64,000 bases of DNA from Liolophura sinensis (Eukaryota; Mollusca; Polyplacophora; Chitonida; Chitonidae): NCBI RefSeq assembly GCF_032854445.1, contig NC_088301.1, positions 32,164,402 through 32,228,401 on the forward strand, read 5' to 3'. Positions 61,001 through 64,000 of this stretch are shown one piece after another. The first letter of the stretch is position 1. Each line of letters starts with the position of its first letter. The translations under genes were made by a program, and so were the position numbers. Under the pieces are notes generated by a model. That model ran no database searches, had not been told where the DNA came from, and was given only the letters and a program-made list of their open reading frames with translations.

Positions 61001-63337
61001 AACAGTGCTGCTACAGGATGAATGACACTAACAAAGGACTTGGTACATATGACATTACCTCTGGGTTGGTCTTGTTAGGGGAGGTCCCCCAGACACGTAT
61101 CACCTGGTCATACCCCCCAGTCACGATTACAGAAGGCACACGGGGGTGGAACTGGGCAGTGTACACAAAGGCTGGGTGCGGCAGTAGTTGCTCAGACACC
61201 TTACTGAGATCTTGTAAATCCCACAATCTACACACAAAAAACACAACCAAATATTAGAAACCATTTCTATGGCTAAATATATTTACAAATTTATAAATTA
61301 AAAGTATTTATTTATCTATTTCAAAAAAAAAAATCCATATTCAAGAATTTTTCCTTACACAATGGCTGTCAGTTCTATGGGTGGAGGACTGCCTGGGTAA
61401 ACCCCAACCTTGGGCAAGTTACTGATGAACTTTCCCACATGAGTGAGTAAATGAGTGCTTGGGGTTTAACATCATACTTAACAATTTTTCAGTCATATGA
61501 AGACTAAGGAATCCTTAGGGTGCATGTAATGAGCCTCATTGTTGCAGAACAGATTTCCACCACTCTTTTATCCAGTGCTGCTTCACTGAGGCGCCTTACC
61601 GGAGGCAAGTAAGGCACCCCGCTCAAGCCATTATACCGATACAGTTCAACCAGTCATTGCACTATCCCCTAACTCCAAGCGAGGAAGTTACAACCTCCTC
61701 TCTTAAGGTCTTAGGTGTGACTTGATCCAGGATTGACTTTCCCACATGTGACACATAGATATGCTGCACCCTACTTATCTGATTCTTGTTCAACACCGTC
61801 CTCAAGAATTTTAGGACAGATGGATGGACATTCAAATGTTTGGAAATGAAATATTTGTGGGTTGATTTTCAAAACATTAATTTGCTTAAGGAATTTATAC
61901 GCTTAGGTCAACGTGGAATAATACAATTATTTTACCTACAATGTAAGGGAAGTGACAGAGATGTCCTATGGACTGAAGATGAAGGTAACTTGCCTGGCTG
62001 TGCCATCAGAAGAGGCTGACAACAGGTGGCTGTCCATGTTAGACCAACACAGATCGTATATTATGCCAAAATGACCTGATAATCGGGCAAGCAATTCTCC
62101 AGATGGAATCTGAATTGACACAATCAGGACATGAAAACAAAAAAGCTCACTGTACCTCATTTTGCCCTCAGGTTTCATTTCAAGTGCTCATTGCCCTACA
62201 TACATGTACATGTACATGTCCTACAAATACACATTTCACATTTAATTTTTACGCAAGGCTGACTGAAAGAAAACTAGGATGCTTCCACCCATACAGGTTT
62301 TCAACAATATGACTACAAGAGTGCAGATATAGGAATATGTTAATTTAAAGAACACCCAAGTTTATTATTGATTATTTTCCGTTTTCTAAGATACATAAAC
62401 ATGTAAAGGTGGGTAAAGAAGTAAGTAATTAAGTCAGTATTCACCTCATACAACAGAATGGGGTAGCCATCCCTATCCTGACAAGCACATGCTAGGCTCC
62501 TGCAAACAATAATTAACACCATAATTAGCTCAAGGGGTATACCAACTGTTCTTTTTCTTTCCAATGCTTATAAACAACTTCTTCTCCATTTAATTAGTTT
62601 TTGACAATGATTTCGTCTTTATTTATTTATTTGATTGTTGTTTAATGCCATACTTAAGAATTTTTCACTTATATAATGGCAGTCAGTTTAACAGGCTGTT
62701 GAAGTGGAGTGCCTGTGGTAAACCACCAACATCTGTTAAATTACTAAGGAGCTTTCCAAACATGCGTACTGGTAGAAGACTGGTCTTCAACAAACATTAG
62801 AACATCCACCCAAAAGAAAAGCAATTGTGATATCATGATGACAAAGAAAGAAATCTGGCTGCTGTATTTACAACAATATTAATTAACACAGTCATATGTA
62901 TGTTCTTGAATGAAAATTCAGAAAACGGTGCATCCCAAGTTGGGATATTTATGAATCCTGATTGCATCACATTATACATTATTGAGGACCATACTTTCAA
63001 CTATGACAAAAGTGGTATATATATATATAAGATTGCTAGAGTGAGTTTGTTGGGATATCTACATATATACAGAATACCATGAGTATTTAAAATGATTTTC
63101 AGTTCCTCTGTAAATCGATCAGGCGTTTGACATTGTGCTACATGTAATAATTATTCTGGCTATTAACCCCAACACTACTTCTGCTGCGTAAATTACCTTC
63201 CATTGTGGGAGAACTTGATGACGAAGCAGCCCTTGGTGCCACCATGAAGACTGAGTAAGAGACTGTTTGGGATTTTACATGCCTGTCCTGCTAGCCTGGC
63301 CCAGGTGGTCATGTACTTCTTCTGGGTATGATCACGC
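43770..63337 (-). CDS. AHI1: Jouberin (AHI1 orthologue), C-terminal 685 residues
   Basis: Jouberin works at the ciliary transition zone and basal body in cilium formation and signalling. Nineteen exons are seen on the minus strand: 63337-63197, 62499-62445, 62109-61994, 61227-61059, 59907-59766, 59436-59384, 58143-58049, 57212-57079, 56130-55990, 55571-55526, 54510-54399, 53899-53759, 53324-53192, 52711-52641, 52402-52340, 52143-51981, 49075-48999, 45464-45376, 43887-43770. All phases agree, giving 685 residues ending in TAG. The order is [12 protein letters not shown], seven WD40 units, a linker of about 180 residues, an SH3 domain (VVALYDY ... GFFPANYV, ~538-591) and a charged tail. A WD40 block followed by an SH3 domain, and near-identical phrases such as [18 protein letters not shown] and [14 protein letters not shown], identify AHI1. 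The N-terminal half lies beyond 64000. One intron uses a GC donor. No break was seen. Confidence 0.96.
44020..44842. repeat. 145-bp tandem repeat in last AHI1 intron
   Basis: About five copies, the last four almost identical. 'ctgatacatactttcacaca' recurs with starts spaced 145, 145, 146 and 145 bases (44170, 44315, 44460, 44606, 44751 for the G). The leftmost copy (44020-44165) is worn. Confidence 0.95.
45812..46065 (+). mobile_element. SINE family B full copy with 12-bp target-site duplication
   Basis: The head is 'ggtggttagtctgattagca', with B box 'gagctcaagtccagc', then the body, a worn 3' domain and an (AAAT)n tail. It is flanked by ATGACAAATAGT at 45800-45811 and 46066-46077. It lies in an AHI1 intron, antisense to the gene. 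Confidence 0.92.
46080..48255. other. AHI1 intron sequence; nothing recognised
   Basis: AT-rich intron with no repeat family or coding signal recognised on either strand. Confidence 0.5.
48258..48402. mobile_element. Small TIR element (MITE), about 145 bp
   Basis: The left end 'ctggggccatttttcacaa' mirrors the right end, whose complement is 'caggggctactttcacaa'. There is an inner inverted 'tgtcgtacg' word. No target-site duplication could be fixed by eye. Confidence 0.7.
49397..49597 (+). mobile_element. SINE family B copy with complete tRNA-like head, 3' end lost
   Basis: The A-box-like TGGCTCAGTCGG (49406-49417) and B-box-like GACTTCAAGTCC (49474-49485) fit a tRNA-derived Pol III promoter. 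The copy stops at 'cataatgctgg', where the palindromic element at 49600 begins. Confidence 0.9.
49600..50112. mobile_element. Palindromic ~0.5 kb element, copy 1
   Basis: The two ends are long imperfect inverted repeats (arms of roughly 170-200 bases) carrying 'tactttcatttattt', 'aaagcattcaaacattt' and 'agttattcca'-type words. The whole is the reverse complement of the copy at 60245-60785. No transposase frame is present. Confidence 0.8.
50428..50530 (-). mobile_element. SINE family B 3' fragment, worn
   Basis: 'tatttgatgttttatgctaa', 'atttcactttcatac', 'cagtactatggtgggaggaa'. Confidence 0.6.
50600..50755. repeat. 28-bp tandem repeat
   Basis: Five near-identical copies of 'ggctagagttgtaatcacac' plus 'ttggccca', in an AHI1 intron. 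Confidence 0.95.
50760..51980. other. AHI1 intron sequence; nothing recognised
   Basis: AT-rich, with no repeat family identified. Confidence 0.5.
51981..52143 (-). CDS. AHI1: AHI1 SH3-domain exon
   Basis: A single exon encodes almost the whole SH3 domain: [27 protein letters not shown] and GFFPANYV. The aromatic ALYDY, the WW and the PxxY-binding residues (Trp, Pro, Tyr) are all present, so the proline-peptide pocket looks intact. Confidence 0.97.
52340..56130 (-). CDS. AHI1: AHI1 exons: WD40 unit 7 and linker
   Basis: Exon 55990-56130 closes the propeller ([31 protein letters not shown]). Exons 55526-55571, 54399-54510 (a helix-prone stretch, [16 protein letters not shown]), 53759-53899, 53192-53324 (contains QQQQ), 52641-52711 and 52340-52402 encode a Ser/Pro-rich linker. 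It is weakly conserved but phase-consistent throughout. Confidence 0.88.
53436..53653. mobile_element. TIR element (MITE), about 218 bp
   Basis: The left end 'ctggggtggattccacaaaa' and the complement of the right end 'caggggtcaattccaccaaa' match for about 38 bases, including 'tttctgactta'. It lies between the exons at 53192-53324 and 53759-53899 of AHI1. Confidence 0.8.
54040..54170. repeat. 24-bp tandem repeat
   Basis: Four to five copies of 'ggactggttagacatttgaa' plus 'cact', in an AHI1 intron. Confidence 0.9.
54583..54670 (-). mobile_element. SINE family B 3' fragment
   Basis: 'tttcttcatttatttttatt', 'tcaaatatatttcactta', 'cagcattatggtgg'. Confidence 0.6.
54863..55112 (-). mobile_element. 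SINE family B copy, nearly full length
   Basis: Complement copy from (TTTA)n through 'gtgttttacactgtactcaa', 'cagcattatggtaggaggaa' and 'gaaagccagcatgagcctga' to 'cttgaactcacagcgacca' (the B box) and part of the head. Being antisense to the minus-strand copies, it is sense with respect to AHI1. Confidence 0.9.
56668..56911 (+). mobile_element. SINE family B full copy with 7-bp target-site duplication
   Basis: A-box-like TTGGCTCAGTTGGTTAGCG, B-box-like GAGTTCAAGTCC, complete body, 3' domain and an (AAAT)n tail. ATGTCAG stands on both sides (56661-56667 and 56912-56918). It is among the best-preserved copies in the window. Confidence 0.93.
57079..59907 (-). CDS. AHI1: AHI1 exons encoding WD40 units 4-6
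   Basis: Exon 59766-59907 reads [20 protein letters not shown] and [16 protein letters not shown]. The small exon 59384-59436 reads [17 protein letters not shown], like the human 'INKEIKETEF' stretch. Exon 58049-58143 reads [20 protein letters not shown] and MIDLR. Exon 57079-57212 reads [20 protein letters not shown] and AYVWNTETG. Confidence 0.94.
57675..57826 (+). mobile_element. SINE family B 3' half
   Basis: 'ccagcaacctgcggatggtc', 'ctaccaccataacgctggcc', the 3' domain, and an (AAAT)n tail. Confidence 0.85.
58712..59050 (-). mobile_element. SINE family A, long copy
   Basis: Runs from 'gagtgagtgggtgctttgtg' through 'cagtcatatgacgacgaagg', 'tgcctccttgtcgcaggacg' and 'cactatccccttcatgctga' to 'cgacccaggattgatcctgg'. 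It includes the presumed 5' head that the copy at 11571-11817 lacks. Confidence 0.8.
60245..60785. mobile_element. Palindromic ~0.5 kb element, copy 2
   Basis: Inverted arms share 'gaaaactatgtg', 'atactttcattt', 'ttctatggtgggctttatg' and 'tctaggaactctgatgtca' with their own complement. It is the reverse complement of the element at 49600-50112. The left edge may reach 60220, where 'ggggccagtttcatgaa' resembles MITE ends seen at 48258. Confidence 0.8.
61059..63337 (-). CDS. AHI1: AHI1 exons encoding WD40 units 1-3
   Basis: Exons 63197-63337 and 62445-62499 give [12 protein letters not shown] and [18 protein letters not shown]. Exon 61994-62109 gives [21 protein letters not shown] and SASSDGTAR. 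Exon 61059-61227 gives [37 protein letters not shown]. Unit 2 shows the GH start and a 'LWD' end split across the GC-AG intron. Confidence 0.95.
61305..61441 (-). mobile_element. SINE family C copy, host of a nested SINE A
   Basis: (TTTA)n, then 'attcaagaatttttccttac', 'acaatggctgtcag', 'ggtaaaccccaaccttggg', 'gatgaactttcccacatg'. It resumes after the nested element at 61736. Confidence 0.75.
61442..61735 (-). mobile_element. SINE family A copy with 13-bp target-site duplication
   Basis: Flanked by ACTTTCCCACATG at 61429-61441 and 61736-61748. It holds 'agtgcttggggtttaacatc' at one end and 'gacttgatccaggattg' at the other, so it is close to full length. Confidence 0.92.
62612..62790 (-). mobile_element. 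SINE family C copy
   Basis: (TTTA)n, 'gattgttgtttaatgccata', 'cttaagaatttttcacttat', 'ataatggcagtcagttt', 'ggtaaaccaccaacatctg'. Confidence 0.75.
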
Positions 63338-64000
63338 CTACAAATACACATATGCAAAACACAAGGATCAGCAACTGCATCAATTTATCAGTCCTTTTTC
63401 ACAAGTAAAACAGACATGACCTAGGCTGCGACTAAACAGCTCTACGAGTCAGCTGTTCTTTCTGTCGGTCAGTTAGTCAGTCAGTCAGTCAAATTTCAGA
63501 CATCTTATCTGGTAAAATGGGCCATTCATTTCATGTGAGGCCTGGGTGCAAGATGACATGAAATCCTATACACTTAGTACCACAACTGTGAATTTGCACT
63601 TCACTTACTATATCAAGGCAATAGGGCAGTTTCAAGTTCAAACTCTTTTATTGTTGAAAGTAAAATAAGTCCAACTGTATCAAGCGACCTGTCAAAAATG
63701 TTTAGGAACTATTTTTGGTCCCATTCACTATACCATGGGCATCTGTAAAAAAAGTGTCATAAAAAGTAATTTAGAGTAGACGAATGAATGAGAAAACTGA
63801 GAATCTGAACGTTTTGTGAACTGGAGAAGTTCTTAAAGGAAAGAGGTGTCATTTGTGCCTCTGGAAAAGAGTGAGACAGGTGATCGGTAAATCGATTTTA
63901 AGAAGGTTGCTTTTCACCATTCATATGGTACAGTGGGATTGTTTTCACCTCAAAACTCCCCTATTCAAATGTGCACTGAAATAACTATAGCCTGATTACA
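63338..64000 (-). other. AHI1 intron running to the window edge
   Basis: Upstream of the first visible exon. No further AHI1 exon was recognised, so the N-terminal exons lie beyond the window. Confidence 0.5.

Overview
This 64 kb window is animal nuclear DNA, most likely from a marine mollusc or a related lophotrochozoan. Genes are split into many short exons with GT-AG introns. The proteins look like animal ceramide kinase and jouberin. Introns and spacers are full of tRNA-headed SINEs whose tails end in (ATAA)n, a repeat style I associate with molluscan genomes; the taxon is an inference and no species is claimed.

Layout: (1) 439-2363, plus strand: the last three coding exons of a ceramide kinase-family lipid kinase whose catalytic exons lie left of the window. 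(2) 2364-8439: spacer with two minisatellites (about 4.2-5.25 kb and 6.7-7.44 kb) and one SINE. (3) 8440-18580, plus strand: a complete second ceramide kinase / ceramide kinase-like gene. It has 12 coding exons that join in frame to 503 codons plus stop. Its introns carry two 25-bp-unit minisatellites, a (GT)n tract, a G-quadruplex-type tract and an 83-bp inverted repeat. (4) 18581-43769: about 25 kb with no recognisable gene, holding SINE copies, a degenerate 'TCTGTTGGGG' repeat field, a 179-bp tandem repeat, a 137-bp satellite (27.45-29.0 kb), a 31-bp repeat, an (AT)n tract and a foldback element. (5) 43770-63337, minus strand: the 3' 19 coding exons of a jouberin (AHI1) orthologue. They encode a seven-bladed WD40 region, a linker, an SH3 domain and a basic tail; the N-terminal half lies right of the window. 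Introns carry more SINEs, two copies of a ~0.5 kb palindromic element in opposite orientation, two short TIR elements and a near-perfect 145-bp tandem repeat.

The two kinase genes are an old head-to-tail duplication: one homologous exon keeps its length (143 bp) and phase, but only 20 of 48 residues match. The kinases act in sphingolipid signalling and jouberin acts at the ciliary transition zone; nothing in the sequence links them functionally. No rRNA, CRISPR array or convincing stand-alone tRNA gene was seen. I found no clear new multi-gene system. The most unusual points are a frame-proven GC-AG intron in the jouberin gene, three SINE families sharing one 3' domain, SINE insertions very close to splice acceptors, and a possible nuclear localisation signal at the jouberin C terminus. 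All exon boundaries were read by eye and none is supported by transcript data.
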